Source: CAZXNF01 sp050741255 | Lineage (GTDB): Bacteria; Pseudomonadota; Gammaproteobacteria; Burkholderiales; SG8-41 | Reading direction: 5' to 3' | DNA length: 46,493 nt | Assembly: GCA_050741255.1 (NCBI GenBank) | Contig: JBOIEQ010000015.1 | Location: forward strand, 1-46,493 | Shown here: positions 16,757 through 24,655 of the stretch, one piece after another | Layout: every line of letters starts with the position of its first letter | Numbering within the stretch: the stretch's first letter is position 1 | The notes under the pieces: model-generated | What the model saw: only the letters and a program-made list of their open reading frames with translations | Told to the model about the DNA's origin: nothing | Databases searched by the model: none | Position numbers and translations under genes: made by a program

Positions 16757-17548
16757 CTACGCCGCGCTGCGCATCTGTTTCTGGTACAGGAACTCCAGCA
16801 CCGCGCCGCGCAGCTTGTGATAGCGCGTGTCGCTCACCAGTCCGAGCCGGTCGCGCGGCTTGGCGAGGTCGACCTCGACGATGCCGCCGATGGTCGCCGC
16901 CGGGCCGTTGGTCATCATCACGATGCGGTCGGACAGCAGCACGGCCTCGTCCACGTCGTGCGTCACCATCAGCACCGTGCTCTTCGTCTTGGCGACGATC
17001 TTCATCAGTTCGTCCTGCAGGTGCGCCCGCGTCAGCGCATCGAGCGCGCCGAAAGGCTCGTCCAGCAACAGGGCCTTCGGTTCCATCGACAAGGCGCGCG
17101 CGATGCCGACGCGCTGCTTCATGCCGCCGGAAATCTCCCCCGGTCGTTTATGGGCCGCGTGTTCCAGGTGCACGAGTTCCAGCGCCGCCCCGGTGCGCGC
17201 CTTCAGTTGCGCCTTGTTTTCGGTCGCGCCGAACACCCGCTGCACCGCGAGGTGGACGTTCTCGAAGCAGGTCAGCCACGGCAGCAGCGAGTGGTTCTGG
17301 AACACCACGCCGCGGTCCGGTCCCGGCCCGGCGATCTCGCGGCCCGCACACAACAGCACGCCGGAAGTGGCCTTGTTCAGCCCCGCGACCAGGTTGAGCA
17401 GCGTCGACTTGCCGCAACCCGAGTGCCCGATCAGCGTGACGAACTCGCCCTCGGCAATGGACAGGTTGATGTCCTTCAGCGCGGTGAAGCTGCCGAGCTT
17501 GGTCTTGAAGATCATGCCGGTGTTTTCGATCGAGATGAATTTGTCCAT
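16757..17548 (-). CDS. nrtD: Nitrate ABC transporter ATP-binding protein (NrtD/SsuB-type)
   Basis: 263 residues from ATG 17548 (GTG 17557 is possible). A complete ATPase: Walker A GHSGCGKST, Q-loop FQNHSLLPWLT, signature ISGGMKQRV, Walker B LLLDEPFGALD and H-loop VTHDVDEA. It energises import through the NrtB-like permease encoded upstream. The C-terminus is short and lacks the NrtA-like regulatory domain found on cyanobacterial NrtC. Nitrate or nitrite specificity is inferred from the operon. Confidence 0.92.
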   Translation of the reverse strand: MDKFISIENTGMIFKTKLGSFTALKDINLSIAEGEFVTLIGHSGCGKSTLLNLVAGLNKATSGVLLCAGREIAGPGPDRGVVFQNHSLLPWLTCFENVHLAVQRVFGATENKAQLKARTGAALELVHLEHAAHKRPGEISGGMKQRVGIARALSMEPKALLLDEPFGALDALTRAHLQDELMKIVAKTKSTVLMVTHDVDEAVLLSDRIVMMTNGPAATIGGIVEVDLAKPRDRLGLVSDTRYHKLRGAVLEFLYQKQMRSAA

Positions 17549-17557
17549 GGGTTTCAC

Positions 17558-17655
17558 CGTGAGGGGTTAGGAGAGAGGGGTGAGGGGATAAAGACCTTGT
17601 GCAGAATGCGGGGTGAGTGGCGCAGGCCTTTGCCCCTCACCCCTCACTCCTCACC
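17558..17655. repeat. Low-complexity inverted repeat (GTGAGGGG/CCCCTCAC type)
   Basis: G-rich GTGAGGGGTTAGGAG...GGGGTGAGGGG at ~17558-17590 faces CCCCTCACCCCTCACTCCTC at ~17631-17655. The two arms can pair over ~20 bp with a ~40-base loop. The element lies inside the operon between permease and ATPase genes and could set their relative expression. It is similar in design to the element at 8157-8217. Confidence 0.75.
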
Positions 17656-18544
17656 GATACTCGAATCTTTTAGCCAGCAACATCAGCGCGTATTCCAGCG
17701 AGAGGCCGACGATGCCGACGGTGAAGATGGCGACGATGATGTGCTCGACGTTGAGGTTGTTCCACTCGTCCCACACCCAGAAGCCGATGCCGACGCCGCC
17801 GGTCAGCATTTCCGCGGCGACGATCACCAGCCACGCGACGCCGATCGACAGCCGGATGCCGGTCAGCATGAAGGGCAGCACCGCCGGAAACAGGATCTTG
17901 CGGAACACCGTCCACTCGGAAAGGTTCAGCACGCGGGCGACGTTGAGGTAATCCTGCGGCACCTCCTTCACGCCGGCCGCCGTGTTGATGATCATCGGCC
18001 AGATGCTGGAGATGAAGATGACCCAGATCGCGGCGGGATTGGCCGCCTTGAACACCAGCAGCCCGATCGGCAGCCACGCGAGCGGACTGACCGGCCGCAG
18101 CAGGCTGATGATCGGCGCCGTCATCGCGCCGAGGAAGTTGAAGCGGCCGATCATGAAGCCGAGCGGAATGCCGATCAGCGCCGCCATGCCGAAGCCGATG
18201 CCCACGCGCTGCAGCGACATCAGGATGTTCCAGCCGATGCCCTGGTCGTTGGGACCCTTCTGGTAGAACGGATCGCTGAAGAGCGCTACCGCCGAATGCC
18301 AGGTCTTGAGCGGCCCCGGCAGGCTGCTGCCGTGGGACAGGCCCGCCCAGAGCGCCACGAACAGCGCAAGCCCCAGCAGCACCGGGACCAGTCCGCGGAA
18401 GAAGCCTGCGATCTGGTCGCGGTAGCGCTCCAGCAGCGGGGCGTGCCGCCGCACCGGCGGCGGCAATTCGTAGACCGGCGTGGCGCCGCCCGCCAGGGCG
18501 GACGGCGGCGGTTCGGGCGGTCGGGACAGTGCGGCAACAGTCAT
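17651..18544 (-). CDS. nrtB: Nitrate ABC transporter permease (NrtB-like)
   Basis: 297 residues from ATG 18544, preceded by AAGGAG at 7 bp. A proline-rich cytoplasmic N-terminus (~1-40) precedes six hydrophobic helices of the BPD_transp_1 domain. The EAA-like loop is seen around QDYLNVARVLNLSEWTVFRKILFP. It belongs to the NrtB/SsuC/TauC permease group. It lies between the Tat-exported binding protein (19 bp upstream) and the ATPase. Confidence 0.92.
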   Translation of the reverse strand: MTVAALSRPPEPPPSALAGGATPVYELPPPVRRHAPLLERYRDQIAGFFRGLVPVLLGLALFVALWAGLSHGSSLPGPLKTWHSAVALFSDPFYQKGPNDQGIGWNILMSLQRVGIGFGMAALIGIPLGFMIGRFNFLGAMTAPIISLLRPVSPLAWLPIGLLVFKAANPAAIWVIFISSIWPMIINTAAGVKEVPQDYLNVARVLNLSEWTVFRKILFPAVLPFMLTGIRLSIGVAWLVIVAAEMLTGGVGIGFWVWDEWNNLNVEHIIVAIFTVGIVGLSLEYALMLLAKRFEYR

Positions 18545-18563
18545 CAACAATCTCCTTGGGGCA

Positions 18564-19853
18564 CTAGGCCACTTTGACCTTGAACGACCCGGCGTACTTC
18601 TTCGGATCCTTGCCGTCCCAGACCACGCCGTCGATCATCTTCGAGGTGCGGAAATCGCTCTTCGGCAGCGAGACCTTGGCCAGGTTCGCGGCGTCCTTGT
18701 AGACATCCACGCGGTTGACCTTCTTCGCCACCGCGAGATAGTCCGGCTCTTCCTTCAGCAGTCCCCAGCGGCGGTGCTGGGTGAGGAACCACATGCCGTC
18801 GGAGTAATAGGGATAGTTCACGGCACCGTCGTTGTAGAACTTCATGTAATCCGGCTCGTCCCACTTCCTGCCGATGCCGTTGTCGTAGCGGCCCAGCATG
18901 CGGGCAAGGATGACATCGGTGTCCGTGTTGACGTAGGAGCGGTCGGCGATCGTCTGCGCCGTCTTCTGCCGGTTCGACAGCGAGGCATCGATCCAGCGCC
19001 CCGCTTCCAGCACCGCCGCCGTCATCGCGCGCGCGGTGTTCGGATACTTGCTGACGAAATCGGCGGTCGTGCCCAGCACCTTCTCCGGATGGTCCTTCCA
19101 GATGCCCTGGGAGGTTTCCACCGTGAAGCCGACGTTGTCGACGATCGCGCGGTTGTTCCACGGCTCGCCCACGCAGCAGCCGTCCATGTTGCCCACGCGC
19201 ATGTTGGCCACCATCTGCGGCGGGGGAATGGTGATCGTCTTCGCATCGGTGAAGGGGTTGATGCCGTTCGCCGCCAGCCAGTAGTACAGCCACATTGCAT
19301 GCGTGCCGGTCGGGAAGGTCTGCGCGAAGGTGTACTCGCGCTTCTCCTTGTCCATGAGCGCCTTCAGCGACGCGCCGTCCTTGACGCCCTTGTCGTACAG
19401 CTTGCGCGAGATGGTGATCGCCTGGCCGTTGTTGTTGATCGCCATCAGCACGGCCATGTCCTTCTTCGGGCCGCCGATGCCCATCTGCACGCCGTAGATC
19501 ATTCCGTACAGCACGTGCGCGGCATCGAGTTCGCCGTTGACCAGCTTGTCGCGGACCGAGGCCCAGGACGCCTCCTTGCTGGGCACGATCTTGATGCCGT
19601 ACTTCTTGTCGATCTCGTTGACCGAGGCCATGACCACCGAGGCGCAGTCCGTCAGCGGAATGAAGCCGATCTTGACCTCGGTCTTCTCCGGCGCGTCGGA
19701 GCCGGCAGCCCACGCGGACTGGCGGATTCCGGGCGGCACCAGGCCCATCAGCGCGGCACCCGTGAGTGCGCCGCCCCGTCGCAGAAAATCGCGGCGGCCA
19801 TCGTCGGCAGGCAGTATTTCCGGTTGCGGTTCACTTGCGGCCTCGTCTTTCAT
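18564..19853 (-). CDS. nrtA: Nitrate-binding protein, Tat-exported (NrtA-like)
   Basis: 429 residues. The N-terminus carries a Tat motif (GRRDFLRRGG) and a hydrophobic stretch ending near SAWAAG, so the folded protein is exported. NrtA/CmpA-type features are IGFIPLTDCASVVMA at the mature start, GTHAMWLYYWLAANGINP, and MDGCCVGEPWNNRAI. GGAG lies 7 bp before ATG 19853. It captures nitrate or nitrite for the permease and ATPase encoded downstream. The signal rules out the cytoplasmic sensor NasS, which has the same fold. Confidence 0.92.
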   Translation of the reverse strand: MKDEAASEPQPEILPADDGRRDFLRRGGALTGAALMGLVPPGIRQSAWAAGSDAPEKTEVKIGFIPLTDCASVVMASVNEIDKKYGIKIVPSKEASWASVRDKLVNGELDAAHVLYGMIYGVQMGIGGPKKDMAVLMAINNNGQAITISRKLYDKGVKDGASLKALMDKEKREYTFAQTFPTGTHAMWLYYWLAANGINPFTDAKTITIPPPQMVANMRVGNMDGCCVGEPWNNRAIVDNVGFTVETSQGIWKDHPEKVLGTTADFVSKYPNTARAMTAAVLEAGRWIDASLSNRQKTAQTIADRSYVNTDTDVILARMLGRYDNGIGRKWDEPDYMKFYNDGAVNYPYYSDGMWFLTQHRRWGLLKEEPDYLAVAKKVNRVDVYKDAANLAKVSLPKSDFRTSKMIDGVVWDGKDPKKYAGSFKVKVA

Positions 19854-19910
19854 GCAGTACTCCAGTCATCTACGGTTAGTGTTCAACAGGGTTCGCGGCA
19901 TCCAGCGCCT

Positions 19911-20300
19911 TCACTTCGCCGACGCTCCGAACCGGATGGCGAGCGCGATCATGTAATCGACCGCCGCCTTGACCTGGTCGTCGCTCAACCTGGCATTGCC
20001 GCCACGCGGCGGCATTTCAGTGCCCAAGGGGCCGTGAAAGCCGTTCAGGGCGTGCTGGTAAAGCGTCTCCCTGTCCTTTCTGATGCGTGGCGCCCACGCC
20101 GCCTTGTCCGTCACCTTCGGCGCCCCCGCGAAATCCGCGGTATGACAGGGGCGGCAGGTTTCGATCCAGACCACCCGCCCCGCCTTCAGGCGCGGGTCGG
20201 GAAATTCCGGATACGCCGGCTGCGCCGCCGCCGGCCACGCGCAAAGCGTGGCGGCAGCGACCAACGAGCGGCAGACGGCGGTGTGCACGTGCAATCTCAC
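19911..20300 (-). CDS. Mono-haem class I cytochrome c
   Basis: 129 residues from GTG 20300, which overlaps the DUF3365 stop as GTGA. Signal peptide to ~residue 26 (AWPAAAQ). One haem site CRPCH at 49-53 and a likely axial Met 96 in GTEMPPRGG, as in cytochrome c5. It is probably a soluble periplasmic electron carrier, and its coupled translation with DUF3365 and the 11-haem cytochrome suggests it shuttles electrons from that complex. The partner is not known. Confidence 0.9.
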   Translation of the reverse strand: MRLHVHTAVCRSLVAAATLCAWPAAAQPAYPEFPDPRLKAGRVVWIETCRPCHTADFAGAPKVTDKAAWAPRIRKDRETLYQHALNGFHGPLGTEMPPRGGNARLSDDQVKAAVDYMIALAIRFGASAK

Positions 20301-20872
20301 TTCATCGGAATGCGCAGGACCACGCCGCCCATCGCTTCACCCATCTTGAAATCGGTGCGCGGGCTGTCCTTGTGGCCGTTGTGACAGGTGATGCAGGCCT
20401 GCGCCACGGCGCGGTCGGCGTAGATCGCGGTGAAATACTTGATCTTGCCCAGCGTTTCCTCCTTGTAGAAGGGCTTGTCCGGATTCTTGGCCACCGCTTC
20501 CAGGCCTTCCTTTTCCACCGCCGTCTTCGGTGCGTTCTGCTTGTTGACCGGCCACAACGATTGCAGCGAATAGAAGAACCCCATCTTCTTCTCCGTCACC
20601 ATCTCGGCACCGTAGCGGAACATCTGCGCCGGCAGTACCAGCGCCTTTTCGTCCTTCCAGTGTTCGCTCGCCTTGATGACTTTTTCCTCGTTCTGCAACC
20701 GGTTGACGATTACCCGCGTGTACACCGTGCGGTCCGCTTCCATGACCGCGTGCATGCCGTCGGCCATCTGCTGGTACGTCACCTGCGCCTGCGCACCCGC
20801 CGACATCGTGATGGCCAGGACGGCCACCGCCGATGCGAAGCCCGAGCGCCTGCTGATTTCGCTGATCTTCAT
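20297..20872 (-). CDS. DUF3365 (Tll0287-like) c-type haem protein
   Basis: 191 residues from ATG 20872 behind AAGGAG. Signal peptide to ~residue 30 (AGAQAQ). The DUF3365 domain follows, with a single C-terminal haem motif CITCH at 160-164 followed by NGHKDSPRTDFK. Proteins of this group are PAS-like haem proteins, often sensory or redox. Here it is soluble and lies between an 11-haem and a mono-haem cytochrome, so a redox role in the same periplasmic chain is likely. Confidence 0.88.
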   Translation of the reverse strand: MKISEISRRSGFASAVAVLAITMSAGAQAQVTYQQMADGMHAVMEADRTVYTRVIVNRLQNEEKVIKASEHWKDEKALVLPAQMFRYGAEMVTEKKMGFFYSLQSLWPVNKQNAPKTAVEKEGLEAVAKNPDKPFYKEETLGKIKYFTAIYADRAVAQACITCHNGHKDSPRTDFKMGEAMGGVVLRIPMK

Positions 20873-20919
20873 GCGTTGCTCCTTTGCTTGTTGTGAACTG
20901 CCCCGAAAAACCGTTTCAC

Positions 20920-22365
20920 TCATTTGCCCGCTGCCGCCGCGCGTTCCGCGCGGCGCTTTTCGTCCAGCTGCCGTGCCCGTTCCATCACCATTTCGAGGCT
21001 GCGCACATGCCCGCCGGGCGCGCCCTGAAAATTCCGCTTGACCAGGGCCGGGTCCGCCAGCGCATCGATCGCGTAGCCGAGGCCATGACAGTTCATGCAC
21101 ACCGGCCTGATCATTTTTTCGCTCGGCCGCAACGTGTCGTTCTGGTTGTGCTGCACCAGGGTTCGCGTCGAGCCGTCCCGGCGATGCTCGACGCGCGGCA
21201 GATGGCAACTGGCGCAGGAGACCCCGCTCCCGGCCGGAAGCGTGCCGGCCAGTTCCTGCTTCCACAGCGCGTAATGCCGGGATTGTTTGTAGGCCAGCGT
21301 GTGGTCGTCGCGGTGGCACTGCAGGCAGCCATCGACCGCTGCTTCGTGCGTATCGAACTTGTGCGCGGTATGGCAGGTGTTGCAGCCGAGCGCGATCGCG
21401 TGCGACTTGCCCTGCATGGGCAGGCGCGCCTGTCCGGGCGTCATCGGCGTGAGTCCTGCCGCCAGCCGCATGCCGTGCTTGCCGGCCAGGAAGCCCTTGG
21501 TTTCGGTCTCGTGGCAGGTGGCGCAGACGCGCTGATCCGGGCGCTCGGCCCAGGTGGCGACGCCCTGCTTGTCGGTTTCCTGGTGGCAGCCGCTGCAGTT
21601 CACGCCCGCCGCGGCATGCGAGGTCGCGAGCCAGTCCGCCGCGACGCCGGCGGGCTGCCGGAAGCCGGCCGGCGCGTCCGGCACGGTCTGGGCCTTGAGC
21701 GGAAACCGCTGCACGGGGTAATCCGGGAACGTCGCCGCCGCTTCGCGCAGGCTGCGGCGGGGCAAACGTCCCGCCGCGTTCACCGCAGCCTCGTTGAGGT
21801 GCTTGGCGAGAAAATCTTCATACAGCGCACGGTTGTCGTGGAACTTGTGGCAGCCGGACGTCCCGCAGGTATCGAACGCCATGCCCTTGTGGCTCGGCCG
21901 GTCGACGCGGATGTCGTTGTCCCCGCCGTGGCAGTGAAAGCAGAAATCCGCCGGCTGCGTGACGCCCATCGCCTGCGTAATCCGCGGGCGATGCTCTGAA
22001 TGGCAGGTGACGCACAGCGTGGCATCGAGCTTCTCGACGCGCTCGGCATTGCGCGGGTCGGTGAACTTGGTCAGCGGGTGTTTGTCGTCCGCCGCCTTCA
22101 GTTCCGCACCGTGGCAACCCACGCAGGCCTCCTGCAGCGACTCCTGTCCGCCGAACGCGCTCTTGTGGCAGGCCTCGCATTTGAGCTCGATCTGGTAATG
22201 CCCGTGGGAGGTCTGCCCCGGCAGGAACAGCGTGCGCGCGGGCGCGAGCCACGGCATCGTCGCCGCGTCCTTCGCGAAAATTCCCGCCGCCAGATAACCC
22301 CCGATCAGCACGCTCGATAGCCCCCAGACGATCCACCAGACGCGACGGCCCTTTGCGTTCGCCAT
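20920..22365 (-). CDS. Membrane-anchored 11-haem cytochrome c (cytochrome c3-like)
   Basis: 481 residues. An uncleaved helix at ~9-30 (WWIVWGLSSVLIGGYLAAGI) anchors it facing the periplasm. Ten CxxCH sites start at residues 63, 81, 118, 142, 257, 281, 328, 347, 384 and 423. An eleventh, at 167-173, is CX4CH (CGTSGCH), a spacing known from tetrahaem cytochrome c3. Many extra His residues can serve as distal ligands. No CxxCK or NrfA-type catalytic site is seen. It is encoded 12 bp after the FAD/BFD/membrane fusion, which predicts that it takes electrons from that protein's outer haem. The acceptor is unknown. Confidence 0.92.
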   Translation of the reverse strand: MANAKGRRVWWIVWGLSSVLIGGYLAAGIFAKDAATMPWLAPARTLFLPGQTSHGHYQIELKCEACHKSAFGGQESLQEACVGCHGAELKAADDKHPLTKFTDPRNAERVEKLDATLCVTCHSEHRPRITQAMGVTQPADFCFHCHGGDNDIRVDRPSHKGMAFDTCGTSGCHKFHDNRALYEDFLAKHLNEAAVNAAGRLPRRSLREAAATFPDYPVQRFPLKAQTVPDAPAGFRQPAGVAADWLATSHAAAGVNCSGCHQETDKQGVATWAERPDQRVCATCHETETKGFLAGKHGMRLAAGLTPMTPGQARLPMQGKSHAIALGCNTCHTAHKFDTHEAAVDGCLQCHRDDHTLAYKQSRHYALWKQELAGTLPAGSGVSCASCHLPRVEHRRDGSTRTLVQHNQNDTLRPSEKMIRPVCMNCHGLGYAIDALADPALVKRNFQGAPGGHVRSLEMVMERARQLDEKRRAERAAAAGK

Positions 22366-22377
22366 GCGCCAGGCAGC

Positions 22378-24363
22378 TCAGAAGTAATAAGTCTTGAATA
22401 CATGCGACGCGAGCAATACCGGCACCGGCCAGAACAACAGGATGTGCATCCACAGGGCCGTACGCCGCAGGCGCGCCGCGCCCGCGCCCAGGCGGTGTTC
22501 GAGCGCGATGACGGCGCCGGAGGCGGCACCCACCACCACCATTCCCAGAAAAAACGCGGCCAGCAGAAAATCGAGGTTGGCGCCCATGCGGCCGCCGGTA
22601 TGCACGGCCAGGCCCGCCAGCGTCAGGCCGCCAAACAACGCATGCGCGAGGCGCCACCATGCGAACTCGCCGAGTGAGAAGCGCCGGATCCGCTTGCGCA
22701 GTGACAGCACGAGAAGCGCCACGCTCAGGCCGACCACCGTGAAGCCGCTCACTTGTTTCCAGAAACCGTCGCGCCACAGCACGTCCCACTGCCACGGCAC
22801 CTGGACCGTGGACGCGTAGGGCACGGCGATCACCAGCGCCAGCAGCAGCGCCACGATCAGCGCCACCGTACCCGTGCCGAGCAGGGTCTTCGCCCCGCGC
22901 ACGGGTTCGGCCGGGCCGCCGGCGCCGACGAGTTCCGCCAGCAGCGGACGGCACGACCCGCAGACGGTCGACGCGCCGGTCGCCGCGATGAGCGTCTCGA
23001 CCGTGCCATAGCCGGAAGCCATCGCCAGACCCAGCGCACCGCGCGTGACGCCCGTGCAATTGCAGACGGCGGTGGCGGCCGGCCAGTGCACGACGCTGAC
23101 GGCTTCCGCTTCCGGCCACAAGGATCCGGTTTTCCGGAAGCGCCACAGCTGCCACGGCCAGACCCGCCGCCGCTGCACCACGGCTTCCTGCAGGCGGCCG
23201 AGATCAGGACACTCGCCGACGGCGACCGCGCCGACGAGACAGCCACGTTCGATGACCACGCTGCGATAAACGCCCTGCTCGCGATAGCGTGTTTCGCCGG
23301 CGAAACTCGGACGCTCCTCGGCGCCGACCGGACCCATGCTGAAGACCGACAGGTCCAGCACCTTGAGGCGGGTCGCCACCACCGAGCCGGCGTAGTGGGC
23401 GACACCGCCGGCGAGACTGTGCGCGGCGACCGCTGCCTGCTCCAGGCCGGGCGCCACCAGCCCATACACGCGGTCGCGATGCTCGGCGCACTCGCCGACG
23501 GCGTAGATGGCCGGATCGGAGGTCTGCATGCGGTCGTTCACGCGCACGCCGCGGCCCAGCGCGAGTCCCGCGTCGCGGGCGAGATCGATGTTGGGGCGGA
23601 TGCCGGTGGCGACGATCAGCGTGTCGCAGGCGATCACTTCGCCCGAGCGCAGTTCGATGCCGCTGACGGCGCCTTCGCCGAGGACGCGCTTGACGCCGTC
23701 ACCCAGCACGACCCGCATGCCCAGGCCCCGCACGTGGGCCGCCAACACTGCGGCCGCCCCGTCGTCAAGCTGGCGCATCATCAGGCGGGAGTAGTGTTCG
23801 ACGACGCACACCTCGGTGTTGAAGCGCTGCATGCCGCGCGCGGCTTCGAGGCCGAGCAGCCCGCCGCCGAGGACGACCGTGCGGCGGCTGCGCACGCGGC
23901 GCGCCGCGAGCCGCTGCGCGTCGGACAGGTCGCGAAACGTGTAGACCCCGTTCAGGTCGATGCCGGGTATATCCGGCACGTGCGGCCGCGAGCCGGTGGC
24001 CAGTATCAGTTGCGCGTAAGGCTGGGAAAAACCGGCAGCATCGCGCACGCAACGGGCGGCCGGGTCGATGGCGGTCACCGCGCAGCCGAAGCGGGTCTGG
24101 AGTTTCGGATCCTGGGGAAGCGCGACATCGCGCGTCAGCCCCTGCCACTTGAGGTCGCCACCCAGGAAGGACGACAGGCGCACGCGGTTGTAGGGCTCCC
24201 AGGGCTCGTCGCCATACAGCACGACCGGAACCCCGGGCTGCCGCCGCCGCAACTCCTGCACGGCGCGTACGCCGACCGGCCCCGCGCCGACGACCACGAC
24301 GGGCACGTCCGCCGTCGTCGGCTCGGGCATTTCCACGGTCTTGCGCTTGGCGGTCGCGGTCAT
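22378..24363 (-). CDS. NAD(P)H/FAD oxidoreductase-BFD-ferric-reductase-like membrane fusion
   Basis: 661 residues from ATG 24363. Domains in order: NirB-like FAD/NAD oxidoreductase (~20-410; VVVVGAGPVGVRAVQEL and RTVVLGGGLLGLEAARGM, then AIYAVGECAEHRDRVYG); BFD [2Fe-2S] domain (~432-479; CNC and CGSC cysteines); and five transmembrane helices (~495-655). Helix 3 has His 574 and 588 and helix 5 has His 640 and 654. Each pair is spaced H-X13-H, the bis-haem b layout of ferric reductase/NADPH oxidase membrane domains, here C-terminal rather than N-terminal. It should pass NAD(P)H electrons through 2Fe-2S and two haems b to the periplasmic cytochromes encoded next. It is the first gene after the antitermination leader. 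Confidence 0.9.
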   Translation of the reverse strand: MTATAKRKTVEMPEPTTADVPVVVVGAGPVGVRAVQELRRRQPGVPVVLYGDEPWEPYNRVRLSSFLGGDLKWQGLTRDVALPQDPKLQTRFGCAVTAIDPAARCVRDAAGFSQPYAQLILATGSRPHVPDIPGIDLNGVYTFRDLSDAQRLAARRVRSRRTVVLGGGLLGLEAARGMQRFNTEVCVVEHYSRLMMRQLDDGAAAVLAAHVRGLGMRVVLGDGVKRVLGEGAVSGIELRSGEVIACDTLIVATGIRPNIDLARDAGLALGRGVRVNDRMQTSDPAIYAVGECAEHRDRVYGLVAPGLEQAAVAAHSLAGGVAHYAGSVVATRLKVLDLSVFSMGPVGAEERPSFAGETRYREQGVYRSVVIERGCLVGAVAVGECPDLGRLQEAVVQRRRVWPWQLWRFRKTGSLWPEAEAVSVVHWPAATAVCNCTGVTRGALGLAMASGYGTVETLIAATGASTVCGSCRPLLAELVGAGGPAEPVRGAKTLLGTGTVALIVALLLALVIAVPYASTVQVPWQWDVLWRDGFWKQVSGFTVVGLSVALLVLSLRKRIRRFSLGEFAWWRLAHALFGGLTLAGLAVHTGGRMGANLDFLLAAFFLGMVVVGAASGAVIALEHRLGAGAARLRRTALWMHILLFWPVPVLLASHVFKTYYF

Positions 24364-24393
24364 CGTTCTTGAGGCCTGGTTAACCCACGCGCC

Positions 24394-24450
24394 AAAAGAA
24401 AACGGCGCCTGTTGCCCGGGCACGGTGGTACCGCCCGGAACAGACGCCGT
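24394..24450 (-). terminator. Intrinsic terminator in the nas operon leader
   Basis: On the minus strand a 12-bp stem (ACGGCGUCUGUU with AACAGGCGCCGU), a 2-base bulge and a further 6-bp CCGGGC/GCCCGG stem close an ~11-base loop, followed by UUUUCUUUU. It lies 30 bases before the ATG of the first operon gene, the position of an attenuator. The start of its 5' arm is shared with ANTAR hairpin P2, so the two structures exclude each other. Confidence 0.88.
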
Positions 24451-24485
24451 TGTCTTGATTGAAGCCGGTGCCCATCGTTGGACAC
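24442..24485 (-). promoter_or_regulatory. ANTAR-target RNA motif (P1 and P2 hexaloop hairpins) for NasT antitermination
   Basis: P1 (24468-24485) is GUGUCC-AACGAU-GGGCAC: a 6-bp stem with a hexaloop having A at position 1 and G at position 4. P2 (24442-24455) is AGAC-AACGGC-GUCU: a 4-bp stem with a hexaloop again A1, G4. This two-hairpin, hexaloop A1/G4 arrangement is the published ANTAR recognition motif. P2 uses the first bases of the terminator's 5' arm, so protein binding to P1/P2 would block termination. The ANTAR regulator NasT is encoded just upstream. Confidence 0.85.
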
Positions 24486-24504
24486 TGACTCGCCCTGCTG
24501 ATAA

Positions 24505-24520
24505 AGCAATCGCTATGCCA
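24505..24520 (-). promoter_or_regulatory. Sigma54 (-24/-12) promoter of the second nas unit
   Basis: On the minus strand TGGCATAGCGATTGCT matches TGGCACG-N4-TTGCW, with exact GG/GC spacing. The predicted start of transcription is ~12 bases downstream, just before ANTAR hairpin P1, so the entire regulatory leader is transcribed. A nearly identical element (TGGCATA-N4-TTGCT) precedes nasA. Confidence 0.82.
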
Positions 24521-24596
24521 TGGACATTTGCCACCACAACAACTTGAAAAACATGGCCATTTTCCCGATCACCGTGCTGCGTGCGCACGCTCGCGC

Positions 24597-24611
24597 GCAC
24601 TGCTGCGGTGC
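24597..24611. promoter_or_regulatory. NtrC-like enhancer site
   Basis: GCACTGCTGCGGTGC has the GCAC-N7-GTGC geometry of the NtrC consensus. It lies ~77-91 bp upstream of the sigma54 element, a typical enhancer distance. A GTGCGC...GCGCAC inverted repeat lies beside it (24581-24600). The site is inferred from pattern only. Confidence 0.55.
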
Positions 24612-24655
24612 AGAATGCCCGGCCATGTCCCGCGGGGCACGGTCCGTAGCCGCGG

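Noticed and set aside
18564..19853. Possible NasS nitrate sensor
   Set aside because: The Tat signal (RRDFLRR plus a hydrophobic stretch) shows export, so it is the transport receptor NrtA rather than the cytoplasmic sensor.
20920..22365. NrfA-type or hydroxylamine-oxidoreductase-type catalytic cytochrome
   Set aside because: No CxxCK active-site motif is seen, and neither the haem count nor the spacing fits; the CX4CH site points to cytochrome c3-like electron transfer.
24490..24510. UUGCU-UUAUC-AGCAG hairpin as ANTAR P1
   Set aside because: The loop has five bases and overlaps the sigma54 -12 element, so it lies at or before the transcription start; the AACGAU hairpin fits better.
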